From assembly GCF_039543225.1 (NCBI RefSeq), contig NZ_BAABJI010000001.1, positions 89,193 through 153,192 of the forward strand: a stretch of DNA of 64,000 nt, written 5' to 3'. Shown here in pieces: positions 26,408 through 36,280 of the stretch; position 1 is the first letter of the stretch, and every line of letters begins with the position of its first letter. The notes below the pieces were generated by a model, which had not been told where the DNA came from, did not search any database, and worked only from the letters and a program-made list of their open reading frames with translations. The translations under genes were made by a program, and so were the position numbers. The stretch comes from Mucilaginibacter defluvii (lineage in GTDB: Bacteria > Bacteroidota > Bacteroidia > Sphingobacteriales > Sphingobacteriaceae).

Positions 26408-28780
26408 ATGCTAAAGAATTTTTTGAAAGTTGCCTGGCGCAACCTGTATAAAAACAAATCGTTTTCATTTATACACATACTGGGGCTAACCATTGGCATT
26501 ACCGTATGCATGATGATCTTCCTTTACATCACTAACGAGTTTAGTGTTGACAGCTTCCATCAAAAAGGGAAAAATATTTACCGGGTAATGCGCGGGTACG
26601 ATGCTACTAAAGCACGTGTGCCATACCTATCCGGTCCGTACGCGCCGGCTTTGCTGAACGATTATCCGAATGATATTAAAAAGGCGGTGCGCGTTATGCC
26701 AACACAGGGATTGGTTACGCTGGGTAAAAATTCGTTTAGTGAAAAGCATGTTTATGCTGTTGACCCCGACTTTTTCGAGCTGTTTAGTTTCGGGCTGATA
26801 AAAGGTAATATTAATGCTGTTTTAAGGGATCCGCATAGCGTTGTACTTACTGAAACAACGGCAAAAAAATATTTCGGCAACGCCGATGCCATAGGTAAGG
26901 TGATTCAAATGGACAAGAGCCTGCCGCTTAAGGTTACCGGCATTGTGCGCGATGTGCCCTCAAACTCACACCTGAATTTTGACATGGTGATACCTATCAC
27001 CAATTATGTTAACGACGAATGGTTTACCAGGTGGCGTAACAACAACGGATTTGTTTATGTAGAACTTAATAACAACGTTAACCCGGCACAACTTGAAAAG
27101 CAGTTTCCGGCTTTTATGGATAAGTATATGGGGAAGGAGCTGGCGCAGATGCATGCGCATTTCGACCTTGCGCTAACCCCGTTAAAGGACATTTACTTTG
27201 AAGAGTCGTCAAGCTTTGATCAAGTTAAACATGGCGATAAAAAGGTGGTTTATATCTTCCTGTCCATCGCCGTACTTATATTGGTTATCGCCTGCATCAA
27301 CTTCATGAACCTGGCTACGCTGCGTGCGGTTGAACGGTCGAAAGAAGTAGGTTTGCGCAAAGTGTTAGGCGCCATGCGTAATAGCCTTATCTGGCAGTTT
27401 ATTGGCGAATCGGTATTACTTACATTGATTGCCTGTGTATTTGCCACGGCTTTGTTGCTGCTGGTAATGCCGTGGTACAATAGTTTGCTGGGTTATTCAC
27501 TATCAATATCATGGAGTTCGCCTGCCATATACCTTTTCTTATTAAGCGTAATCTTATTTGTAGGGTTTTTGGCCGGGAGCTATCCGGCGTTCTTCCTGTC
27601 ATCGTTCACACCTATACAGGCGCTTAAAGGCAAGCTGCAACTGGGCAAGGGCGGCGCGTTTTTCAGGCAGGCGCTGGTGGTTGTACAGTTTAGTATTTCG
27701 GTGTTCCTGATTATCAGCACCATCGTGATTAAAAAGCAAATGAGCTTTGTGAAGAACAAGGACCTGGGCTATAGTAAGGCGCAAACCATAATAATTCCGA
27801 TTGATAATGGCGACATTTATAATAACCGCAACAGCTTTAAAAACGAGCTGATGGCGCATAGCAATGTAGAATCAGTATCTATGATGTCGGGCGAGCCGGG
27901 CGGTTATTATGACAGGCATAGCTTTGAGGTGGAAGGCCAGCATGAAACATATAATGCCCGTACGGAGTTTGCCGATTTTGAATATGTTAAAACGCTCGGA
28001 CTTAAAATAATAGCCGGACGCGATTTCTCTTCAAAGTTCGCTACGGACACCATCGGTTCGGCTTTAATTAACGAAACGGCCGCCCGGCAGTTAGGCTTTA
28101 CCCCGGCGCAGGCTGTAGGTAAATGGATAATCGATAACATGCGCGATAGCAGCCGCAGGCATATCATTGGTGTTGTTAAGGATTTCAATTTCCTGTCGCT
28201 TAAAGAGAATATGGATGCGCTGGTTATCACTCCAGCCGAAGATCGCCGCGTAGCAGTAATCAAACTAAAACCGGGTAACCTAACCGCCGGTCTAAACCTG
28301 ATCAAACAGGCTTACACCAAGGCGGCCCCAGCTTACCCGATGGAATACACCTTCCTCGATCAAAAATTTGATACTACTTACAAAGCCGATCTGCGGCAGC
28401 AAACCATACTGAGCGTGTTTTCGGGCCTGGCCATTTTTATTGCCTGCCTGGGCCTGTTCGGCCTGGCATCATTTACCGCCGCTAAGCGTACCAAGGAGAT
28501 AGGCGTGCGTAAAGTGCTTGGTTCGTCGGTACAAAATATACTGATGCTCCTGTCGGGCGATATGCTGAAACCGGTACTCATCGCCACCGTTATCGCCATC
28601 CCGTTAGGTTATTACAGTGCCGATAAATGGCTGCAAAACTTTGCCTACCGCACGCCTATGCACTGGTGGGTTTTTGGGCTGGCGGCTATCATTACTTTCA
28701 GTATAGCCATATTCACGGTTAGCTTTCAGTCGTTAAAAGCCGCGCTGGCCAACCCGGTTAAAAGCCTGCGCAGCGAGTAA
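26408..28780 (+). CDS. FtsX/MacB-type ABC permease 3
   Basis: The product has 790 residues from the ATG at 26408. The frame is open from 26348 inside permease 2, but the family N-terminus (MLKNFLKVAWRNLYKNKSF) begins at 26408, 25 nt after the permease 2 stop, with GGGAG just ahead. Coupling helices are EVGLRKVLGA near 310 and EIGVRKVLGS near 695. The first periplasmic domain spans about 45-280 and the second 445-660. The C-terminus is ALANPVKSLRSE. Confidence 0.9.
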   Translation: MLKNFLKVAWRNLYKNKSFSFIHILGLTIGITVCMMIFLYITNEFSVDSFHQKGKNIYRVMRGYDATKARVPYLSGPYAPALLNDYPNDIKKAVRVMPTQGLVTLGKNSFSEKHVYAVDPDFFELFSFGLIKGNINAVLRDPHSVVLTETTAKKYFGNADAIGKVIQMDKSLPLKVTGIVRDVPSNSHLNFDMVIPITNYVNDEWFTRWRNNNGFVYVELNNNVNPAQLEKQFPAFMDKYMGKELAQMHAHFDLALTPLKDIYFEESSSFDQVKHGDKKVVYIFLSIAVLILVIACINFMNLATLRAVERSKEVGLRKVLGAMRNSLIWQFIGESVLLTLIACVFATALLLLVMPWYNSLLGYSLSISWSSPAIYLFLLSVILFVGFLAGSYPAFFLSSFTPIQALKGKLQLGKGGAFFRQALVVVQFSISVFLIISTIVIKKQMSFVKNKDLGYSKAQTIIIPIDNGDIYNNRNSFKNELMAHSNVESVSMMSGEPGGYYDRHSFEVEGQHETYNARTEFADFEYVKTLGLKIIAGRDFSSKFATDTIGSALINETAARQLGFTPAQAVGKWIIDNMRDSSRRHIIGVVKDFNFLSLKENMDALVITPAEDRRVAVIKLKPGNLTAGLNLIKQAYTKAAPAYPMEYTFLDQKFDTTYKADLRQQTILSVFSGLAIFIACLGLFGLASFTAAKRTKEIGVRKVLGSSVQNILMLLSGDMLKPVLIATVIAIPLGYYSADKWLQNFAYRTPMHWWVFGLAAIITFSIAIFTVSFQSLKAALANPVKSLRSE

Positions 28781-28816
28781 ATAATAAAATATCTGTCGGC
28801 CTTAAAAACCATAAAA

Positions 28817-31207
28817 ATGATACGCAACTATTTTAAAACCGCCTGGCGAAATATTAAAGGAAGCAAGTTTTACACGGCAATAAATGTTATCGGGCTGGCT
28901 TTGGGTTTAGTGATCAGCCTGTTTATATTATTGTGGGTTCAGGATGAATTGAGCTTTAACCGCTTTAACAGTCAGGCAAAAAATATTTACAAGGTGGGTA
29001 TTATTGGTGGTACAGGCCCCACAAAGCAAGTGTTCTCGGTAGTGATAGCGCCTGTAGCCACATATGCCAAGGCCGAAGTGCCCGAGGTGGAAGATGCGGT
29101 ACGCATTATGTCTATCGGCGGCAACACCCCCTTTAAATACAAGGATAAAGTTTTCACGGAAGATAGGGTAGCTTTTACCGACCCTTCATACTTCAACCTG
29201 TTCGGGTTTAACCTGATAAGTGGCGACAGGCGTAATCCCTTTAGTGACGATCAGTCGGTAGTAATAAGCAAGGCCATCGCCGAAAAATATTTCGGTAATG
29301 AAGATCCCTTGGGTAAGGTTGTGGTTTTAGGCCATGATGAGCAGATGAAGGTTAGCGGCGTTATTGATAACGCTCCGGCCAACTCAACAATAAAATATGA
29401 TTTGCTGCTGCCTATATCGCGCTTTAACAATTTGGCATATACACAGGGTAACGTAAATTATGATGGCAAAACACGCCTGGCCTCAATGGATGCCGACTGG
29501 CATAACTTTGGCTTTGAAACATATCTGCACTTAAAACAAGGTGCAAATATTAACCGGGTAACCAAGAAGCTACAGGCCATACACGAGCGTAACAAACCCG
29601 ACGACAAACCGGCACCCTACGTGGCGCAATCGCTGTTACTTACACATCTTTATAAAATAGGCGAAAGCGGCGGCGCTATTGAAACGGTGAGGACGTTTAG
29701 CATAGTTGCGGTAATGATATTGATAATTGCCTGCATCAATTACGTAAACCTTTCAACAGCCCGCTCCATGCTGCGTGCCCGTGAGGTAAGTATGCGCAAA
29801 ATAATAGGCGCTGGTAAACTGCAATTGTTTACGCAATTTGTGGTAGAAACTGCATTTATATTTGCCGTAGCTACCGTTGTGGCCATCGGCGCCATGTATC
29901 TGCTGTTACCAGCTTATAATGAATTTGCTGGCAAAACGCTCACGCTTAGCTTAACCAATTATCAAATATGGTTTTGTATTGCAGTTACACTGCTGTTTAC
30001 TTTAGCCGCTACCAGTATTTATCCGGCATTGCTGCTATCATCCTTTGAGCCATTAAAGGCGCTTAAGGGTAAAATTGCGGGCGGCATGGGTAAGGCAACT
30101 TTTCGCCGGGTGCTCGTGGTTATACAGTTCTCGGTATCGGTGGTGCTGATTGTAGGTACCTTGATCATAGGCAGACAAATGAATTTTATCCGGAACAAAA
30201 ATCTGGGTTACGATAAGGAGAACGTGTTTTCATTTGCTATGCGGACGGATATGCAAAAACACTATGAGGCGGTAAAAGCCGAATTATTAAAGCAACCCGG
30301 TGTATTATCTGTTACCCGGCTGGGTGCAAATATTATAAACAGCGAGGGGTGGACAGGCGATAATGACTGGGAGGGTAAAGAAGCTACATCTAACCTATTG
30401 TTCCGCCCGGTACAGGTTGATGAAACCTCCATGCCTTTCTTCAAGTTTCCGATTGTAACAGGTAAGGGATTTACCGGTGCAGTTGCCGATTCAACGCACT
30501 TTATTGTGAATGAAACAGCGTTAAAAGCCATGGGCTTAAAAGATCCGATAGGCAAACGTATGCGACTATGGAAAACAACCGGCACCATTATAGGCGTTGT
30601 CAAGGATTTTCATATCACCTCAATGCACAATAAAATAGAGCCGGTGATATTTACTTATAACCCTAATGCTTGCTGGCGATTATATGTTAAAACAACCGGC
30701 ATACAGGCTAACAAGGCTGTTGAGGCAGCTACGCGGCAGTGGAAACAATATAACGGGCAAATCCCATTCAATTACGCCTTTTTAGATGATGCCTTTAATA
30801 GTCTTTATCAAAAGGAGCAGCGAACTTCGGCATTGTTTAGCCTTTTTTCGGCGGTGGCAATTGTACTGTCATGCCTGGGGCTGCTAGGCTTGGCAACTTA
30901 CACCGCAAAAGTTAAAACCCGCGAAATAGGGATACGCAAGGTGTTGGGCGCTAGTGTAGCCGGCGTAGTGCAATTGCTTACCAAAGAATTTATGTTGCTG
31001 GTGGGTATATCATTAGCTATTGCGGTACCCATTGCCTGGTTTGTTATGAACCAATGGCTTGCCGACTTTGCTTACCGCACTACCATAAGCTGGCATATTT
31101 TTGCAATGGCTGGTGCGTTTGCCATGATAATTGCTTTTATAACGGTCAGCTTTCAATCAATACGTGCCGCGCTGGCCAACCCGGTTAAAAGCCTGCGTAG
31201 CGAGTAG
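28817..31207 (+). CDS. FtsX/MacB-type ABC permease 4
   Basis: This 796-residue member lies 36 nt after permease 3. The first membrane-proximal segment departs from the paralogues (INYVNLSTARSMLRAREVSMRKIIGAG near 302-328), while the second is canonical (EIGIRKVLGASVAGVVQLLT near 699). The first periplasmic domain is slightly longer than in permeases 1 and 2. The C-terminus is again ALANPVKSLRSE. It belongs to the module A transcript by spacing. Confidence 0.9.
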   Translation: MIRNYFKTAWRNIKGSKFYTAINVIGLALGLVISLFILLWVQDELSFNRFNSQAKNIYKVGIIGGTGPTKQVFSVVIAPVATYAKAEVPEVEDAVRIMSIGGNTPFKYKDKVFTEDRVAFTDPSYFNLFGFNLISGDRRNPFSDDQSVVISKAIAEKYFGNEDPLGKVVVLGHDEQMKVSGVIDNAPANSTIKYDLLLPISRFNNLAYTQGNVNYDGKTRLASMDADWHNFGFETYLHLKQGANINRVTKKLQAIHERNKPDDKPAPYVAQSLLLTHLYKIGESGGAIETVRTFSIVAVMILIIACINYVNLSTARSMLRAREVSMRKIIGAGKLQLFTQFVVETAFIFAVATVVAIGAMYLLLPAYNEFAGKTLTLSLTNYQIWFCIAVTLLFTLAATSIYPALLLSSFEPLKALKGKIAGGMGKATFRRVLVVIQFSVSVVLIVGTLIIGRQMNFIRNKNLGYDKENVFSFAMRTDMQKHYEAVKAELLKQPGVLSVTRLGANIINSEGWTGDNDWEGKEATSNLLFRPVQVDETSMPFFKFPIVTGKGFTGAVADSTHFIVNETALKAMGLKDPIGKRMRLWKTTGTIIGVVKDFHITSMHNKIEPVIFTYNPNACWRLYVKTTGIQANKAVEAATRQWKQYNGQIPFNYAFLDDAFNSLYQKEQRTSALFSLFSAVAIVLSCLGLLGLATYTAKVKTREIGIRKVLGASVAGVVQLLTKEFMLLVGISLAIAVPIAWFVMNQWLADFAYRTTISWHIFAMAGAFAMIIAFITVSFQSIRAALANPVKSLRSE

Positions 31208-31237
31208 TTTAGTATTCACTGTTTAAATACGGATGTT

Positions 31238-33667
31238 ATGTTCACCCAAAATTTACTGATAACCTGGCGCGGCCTGTGGCGTAACAAAACTTACGCGATT
31301 ATTAACCTGGTTGGTTTAAGCGTTGGTATTACGGCATGCCTGCTGGTGGCCGCTATTGTGTTGGATGAACTATCATATGATAAGCAGTGGACGAAAGCCG
31401 ACCGCATATACCGCGCCATATCAGTAAATACGCGTGTAAATGGCAGCGACCGTTTTCCGCAGGTGTTTACAGGTTTAGGCCCATCTTTAAAAAAGGACTT
31501 TCCGGAAGTAGAGGATTACTGCCGCATGTCGGTATATGGAGACCGGCTGAAAATCGGCAGCAACAGCGATGGCGTAGCGGTTCAAAATCTTTCAGCCGAA
31601 GCCTCTGTATGGAATTTTTTGGATTTACAGATTACTGAAGGTAATCCTCAAAAATTCGTACCGGGATATGCTAACCTAGTGATAACCGAAAAATTCAGGC
31701 AACAATATTTTAAAGGTCAAAATCCGGTAGGTAAAATATATTACACCATGCCCCAGTATGGCGATCCACAACCCTGCTTCGTAACCGGAGTAATTAAGGC
31801 TTTACCGGTTAATACACATCTAAGGGCCGATGTAATTTCAATTGTAGCCTTTCGCCCTAAAGACGACCTGTTGGCCAAAGAAGAATACGGCACATTCAGC
31901 ACACAATATTTATTGTTAAAGGCAGGTACCGATGCGGATAAATTCAGTAAAAAAATCAATGCTTGGTACACTAAAGTAACCGCACCTAACAAGCCGGGCT
32001 ATAGTTTTCAGTTACAACCCTTTCAGGATGTATACCTGCGTTCTGATTTTGCCGACCCGCAACCGGTGCAGGGCAGCATGCGCAACCTGTATATTTTTAT
32101 TGCAGTGGCTGCTTTGTTGCTGGTAATAGCCTGTTTCAACTTCATGACGCTGACCACCTCACGCGTATTTAGCCGCATGCACGAAACCGGTGCGCGCAAA
32201 GTACTGGGCGCAAACAAATGGCAACTCATTTCAAGATATTTAACCGAGTCGCTGGTGTTTTTCAGCATGGCATTTGTGCTGGCCGGGGTGCTTTCGCAGT
32301 TGGTTATGCCATATCTGGAAACTTATGTGGGGCATCAGCTGGTATTCAACTCGTATAGCATTGGCTTTATATGGCTGGCTGTTGTTGCCGTGTTAACAAT
32401 GAGTTTGCTCACCGGCATATACCCGGCCTGGTACCTCTCGCGGCCAGAGCCGATGGTTATATTGCGCAGCCAGGCCACAACCGGTTTTAAACTGAACTGG
32501 TTAAAAAAGTCGCTGGTGGTGGGGCAGTTCGTAATATCAATAGGTATAATTATAGCCACGCTGGTGGTACATTACCAGCTGAGCTACGTTGATAAGGTTG
32601 ATATAGGTTTTGATAAAAATAATCTGATCAAACTGAACTATAATAATTGGGGTAGCAACGCTGAGTCATTCAAGCAACGGCTGAAGCAGTTGCCCGGCGT
32701 CGAGAATGTGAGTATCGCTTCGTGGACACCCGGTACCGGTGCCGGCAATATGTCTACAGAGATAAGCGTGCCTGGGCAAAGCGGTAAAATAAGGGCCAAT
32801 TATATTTTCGGCGACGCCGACTTGCCTGCCGTTTTAAAAGTAAAACTGCGGAGCGGCAGGATATTCGATCCGAACCTGAAAACCGATGTGGTTAACGGCG
32901 ACTCAATAATGCAGGTGCGCCAGGAACAAATGCAGGGCAAAAGCAACGAAAAAGTTGCTGACATCCGTCCGGTAATCGTTACAGAATACACCGCTAAATT
33001 ATTGGGTGTAAAATTAAACACAAGTATCCCTACGGTTGAAGGTATGCCGGTTGGTATCATCAGTGATTTTCATAATGAATCCCTGCATTTTGGTATGAAG
33101 CCGTGTATCATCCGCGCCGAAAAAGTGAGTGAAGGTTATATACTCATCAGGTTCGCAAAAAATCACCCGGCAAATGCACTTGCAGCCATTAATACGCTGT
33201 TTAAGGCCGCCTATCCCGAAAAACCATTTTTATACGAGTGGGTGAGTGATCTGGTAAACGCCCAATACCGTAATGAGGCCAGGCTTAAGCAATTGTTCTT
33301 CAGTTTCAGTATGCTCATTGTATTTCTGGCCTGTCTCGGTTTGTTCGGGCTGATCACCTTTACCACGCAGCAGCGTGTTAAGGAGATCGGCATACGCAAG
33401 GTACTTGGCGCTTCGGTAGCCAATGTGGCTGCCCTGCTTTCTGCCGATTTTGTTAAGCTGGTGTTGCTGGCTATGCTGATCGCCACACCGCTGGCGGGCT
33501 ATATTATGTCGCGATGGCTGCAGGATTTTGCCTTCCGCATCAGCTTAAGCTGGTGGATGTTTGGCCTGGCGGGCGCTATAACCATGTTTATCGCGGTAAT
33601 TACGGTGAGTACCAAGGCCATTAAAGCGGCAACGGTAAACCCGGTAAAAAGCCTGCGCAGCGAATAA
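31238..33667 (+). CDS. FtsX/MacB-type ABC permease 5
   Basis: The most divergent of the first five permeases (809 residues) starts 30 nt after permease 4. Its N-terminus is MFTQNLLITWRGLWRNKTYA rather than the KNYxKxAWRN form, and its first coupling helix reads HETGARKVLGANKW. The second is standard (EIGIRKVLGASVANVAALLS near 712). The second periplasmic domain contains a distinct insertion around MQVRQEQMQGKSNEK (about 565-580). The C-terminal NPVKSLRSE is retained. It ends three bases before module B, so it closes the first transcription unit, although no terminator is visible there. Confidence 0.88.
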   Translation: MFTQNLLITWRGLWRNKTYAIINLVGLSVGITACLLVAAIVLDELSYDKQWTKADRIYRAISVNTRVNGSDRFPQVFTGLGPSLKKDFPEVEDYCRMSVYGDRLKIGSNSDGVAVQNLSAEASVWNFLDLQITEGNPQKFVPGYANLVITEKFRQQYFKGQNPVGKIYYTMPQYGDPQPCFVTGVIKALPVNTHLRADVISIVAFRPKDDLLAKEEYGTFSTQYLLLKAGTDADKFSKKINAWYTKVTAPNKPGYSFQLQPFQDVYLRSDFADPQPVQGSMRNLYIFIAVAALLLVIACFNFMTLTTSRVFSRMHETGARKVLGANKWQLISRYLTESLVFFSMAFVLAGVLSQLVMPYLETYVGHQLVFNSYSIGFIWLAVVAVLTMSLLTGIYPAWYLSRPEPMVILRSQATTGFKLNWLKKSLVVGQFVISIGIIIATLVVHYQLSYVDKVDIGFDKNNLIKLNYNNWGSNAESFKQRLKQLPGVENVSIASWTPGTGAGNMSTEISVPGQSGKIRANYIFGDADLPAVLKVKLRSGRIFDPNLKTDVVNGDSIMQVRQEQMQGKSNEKVADIRPVIVTEYTAKLLGVKLNTSIPTVEGMPVGIISDFHNESLHFGMKPCIIRAEKVSEGYILIRFAKNHPANALAAINTLFKAAYPEKPFLYEWVSDLVNAQYRNEARLKQLFFSFSMLIVFLACLGLFGLITFTTQQRVKEIGIRKVLGASVANVAALLSADFVKLVLLAMLIATPLAGYIMSRWLQDFAFRISLSWWMFGLAGAITMFIAVITVSTKAIKAATVNPVKSLRSE

Positions 33668-33670
33668 TGC

Positions 33671-33710
33671 ACTGTATCGTAAGCGAACAGTGTATGTTAC
33701 GCCTGCGTAC
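33671..33710 (+). promoter_or_regulatory. Paired 16-bp activator sites, module B
   Basis: TGTATCGTAAGCGAAC (33673-33688) and TGTTACGCCTGCGTAC (33695-33710) start 22 bp apart, matching modules A and C base for base at the fixed positions. They begin three bases after the permease 5 stop and sit entirely in the one enlarged gap of the permease array. Confidence 0.65.
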
Positions 33711-33764
33711 AGCAAGCAATTGATGGTCTGTATTAAGTGTCTGAATATTAAATAATTGCTGTTT

Positions 33765-33779
33765 TGGTACGGGCTTTAA
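33765..33779 (+). promoter_or_regulatory. Sigma-54-like promoter before permease 6 (module B)
   Basis: TGGTACG (-24-like) lies 94 bases after ACTGTATC; TTAAGTGTCTG (33733) is the middle box. The -12 half (TTTAAT) lacks the expected GC. The ATG of permease 6 is 73 bases downstream of the TGG. Confidence 0.45.
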
Positions 33780-33837
33780 TTATAAAGTGTGCGGGCCTAA
33801 GTGTTCGTCAACCTTTAAAACTAATCATACTATTGCT

Positions 33838-36255
33838 ATGCTAAAAAATTACATAAAAACCGCCTGGCGTAACCTTTGGAAGGGCAGGGTATTTAACATC
33901 ATGAACATCATCGGCCTTTCGGTGGCGGTGGCTTGTTGTATCATGATATTCCTGACCGTGTATTATGAATTTTCGTATGATAAATTCCATACCAATCTTG
34001 ATAAGATTCACCAGTTCTACTTTACAAAAAATGAAGCCGAAAAAGTAGAGAAAGCAACCTCAATGCCAGCGCCGCTTACCCCCGCGGTTAAGGCCGAGTA
34101 CCAGGATATTAAATACATTACCCGCATGAGCAACGGTGGTACTGTTGTGCGTTATGGTGATAAACAACTTGAAGAAAGCATCCACTTTGTTGATCCTGAT
34201 TTTTTGAAGATGTTCACCTTCCCGGTTGTTAAGGGTAACACCGATGCCCCGCTGAAGGATCTGAACGATGTGGTGCTTACCGAATTTGCGGCTAAGGCCA
34301 TATTTGGCAAGGCTGATCCTATCGGTAAAAGTGTTGAGCTGAATTACTCGGGCGAGCCTGAAACTTTTGTGGTGAGTGCCGTGGTTAAAGATTTTCCACC
34401 CAACTCAAGTATAGGCTTTGACGTGTTGCTGCGGTTTGAAAATACGCCAACCTACCAGGCGAACATGAAGAGCTGGGATCATCATGATCACAGTGTGTTT
34501 ATACAACTTAATGATAACATAGAGCCGGCCGCGTTTGAAGCCCGGCTGCAAAATTTTGTTAAAAAAACGTTTAAAACCACCATTGCCGATATGAAGCGCG
34601 ACGGTGCCCGCCCGGATGCGCAGGGCAATGTGTATACCCTAAATCTTTTACCATTTGCTGATAACCATTTTGATACTGAACTGGTAGGGCTTGAGGGTAA
34701 CTCGGTAAGTAAAATTTACGTAATGGCCTTACTGGCTATAGGGATATTTATTTTGGTTATCGCCTGTATTAACTTCGTAAACCTGTCAGTAGCCCGTGCA
34801 TTTACCCGTGCGCGCGAGGTTGGCGTTCGTAAAACCCTGGGTGCCGGTAAGTGGCAACTGCTTACACAGTTTTGGATTGAAACCTTGTTGGTTTGTTTGT
34901 TCGCGCTCGTGCTGGGTATCATCATGGCCAATTTTGCCTTGCCCGGCTTTAAAGCAACTTTCCGCAGTCAGGTGTCAATGAATATGTTGCTTCAGCCCGT
35001 TCAGTTGGTGGTTATCATTGGCTTATTTATATTGATTACCATAATAGCGGGTTTGTACCCGGCTTTGCTGATGATGCGTTACAAAACGGTGATGGTTTTA
35101 AAAGGCACTGTAAATACCGTAAAGCCGGGCAAGGTGCGTAATATATTGCTGGTAACGCAGTTCTCGTTATCAACCCTGCTGATTGTTTGTACGCTGATTA
35201 CCTGGCAGCAAATAAACTATTTTAAGAACAAGCCTTTGGGTTACAGTAAGGATGAGGTGGTAAGCATCCCGGTAGGTAACTCCGTTAACGGCGCACGCGC
35301 GCTCGAGTTGTTCCGCAACCAACTGAATGGCCAGCCGGGCGTGGTAGCTGTATCAGGTGCGTATGATAATATGGGTAACGGTAAAGATGGCTCAACCCGT
35401 ACGTCAATTGTGGGCTTTACTTATAAAGGCCATGATATACGTACCAATATACAAGGTGTATCGTACGATTATGCCAAAACCATGGGCATACAAATTATTG
35501 ATGGCCGCGACTTTTCGCGCGAGTATGCTACTGACAGTAATGCCGTTGTAATTAACGAAAAGATGGCCGCGCAGCTTGGCGGTAAAAATGTAGTAGGTAC
35601 TTATTTGCCAATGGATGATAAGAAACCATCGTTGATTGTGGGTGTGATGAAAAACTTTCACTTCCGGTCGTTACGTAGCGAAATTGAGCCGCTAACCCTG
35701 GTGCTGAGCGGGTATGAGATGAATTATATATTTGTAAAGGTAAGGCCGCAAAACCTGTCGCAAACCTTTAATATGATTGAGCGGAAGTGGAAACAAACAT
35801 TCCCGAATGCGGATTTTCAGGGTTCATGGGTAAATGAAAATACCGAGCGGCAGTATAAGGCCGAGCAGCGCCTGTCAACCATATTTATCAGCGGAGCGGT
35901 TATCGCCATCATTATATCCTGTATTGGTTTGCTCGCTATATCATTCATGATCATGGTGCAGCGTACTAAGGAGATCGGCATCCGCAAAGTATTGGGCGCT
36001 AACATAGCTGGGTTGGTATTGTTACTGTCGCGCGATTTTCTGAAACTGGTATTGCTGGCGGCCGTAATAGCTTTCCCGGTTGCGTGGTGGCTGATGAACC
36101 AGTGGCTGCAAAGCTTTGTTTACCGTATTGATATTCAATGGTGGATATTTGCTTTAGCCGCTTTTATTGCCGTGTTTATAGCTTTTGTAACGGTAAGCTT
36201 TCAGTCTATCAAGGCGGCGCTGGCTAACCCGGTACGCAGCCTGCGCAGCGAATAA
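33838..36255 (+). CDS. FtsX/MacB-type ABC permease 6
   Basis: The product has 805 residues from ATG 33838, where the family N-terminus MLKNYIKTAWRNLWKGRVF begins. The open frame from 33787 would put promoter-proximal leader into the protein. Coupling helices are EVGVRKTLGAGKW near 320 and EIGIRKVLGANIAGLVLLLS near 710. The C-terminus is NPVRSLRSE, with Arg for the usual Lys. It is the first gene behind promoter module B, so its expression can differ from that of permeases 1-5 although it has no ATPase gene of its own beside it. Confidence 0.9.
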   Translation: MLKNYIKTAWRNLWKGRVFNIMNIIGLSVAVACCIMIFLTVYYEFSYDKFHTNLDKIHQFYFTKNEAEKVEKATSMPAPLTPAVKAEYQDIKYITRMSNGGTVVRYGDKQLEESIHFVDPDFLKMFTFPVVKGNTDAPLKDLNDVVLTEFAAKAIFGKADPIGKSVELNYSGEPETFVVSAVVKDFPPNSSIGFDVLLRFENTPTYQANMKSWDHHDHSVFIQLNDNIEPAAFEARLQNFVKKTFKTTIADMKRDGARPDAQGNVYTLNLLPFADNHFDTELVGLEGNSVSKIYVMALLAIGIFILVIACINFVNLSVARAFTRAREVGVRKTLGAGKWQLLTQFWIETLLVCLFALVLGIIMANFALPGFKATFRSQVSMNMLLQPVQLVVIIGLFILITIIAGLYPALLMMRYKTVMVLKGTVNTVKPGKVRNILLVTQFSLSTLLIVCTLITWQQINYFKNKPLGYSKDEVVSIPVGNSVNGARALELFRNQLNGQPGVVAVSGAYDNMGNGKDGSTRTSIVGFTYKGHDIRTNIQGVSYDYAKTMGIQIIDGRDFSREYATDSNAVVINEKMAAQLGGKNVVGTYLPMDDKKPSLIVGVMKNFHFRSLRSEIEPLTLVLSGYEMNYIFVKVRPQNLSQTFNMIERKWKQTFPNADFQGSWVNENTERQYKAEQRLSTIFISGAVIAIIISCIGLLAISFMIMVQRTKEIGIRKVLGANIAGLVLLLSRDFLKLVLLAAVIAFPVAWWLMNQWLQSFVYRIDIQWWIFALAAFIAVFIAFVTVSFQSIKAALANPVRSLRSE

Positions 36256-36280
36256 GTAAACCCTAAAGATTCACATCGTC

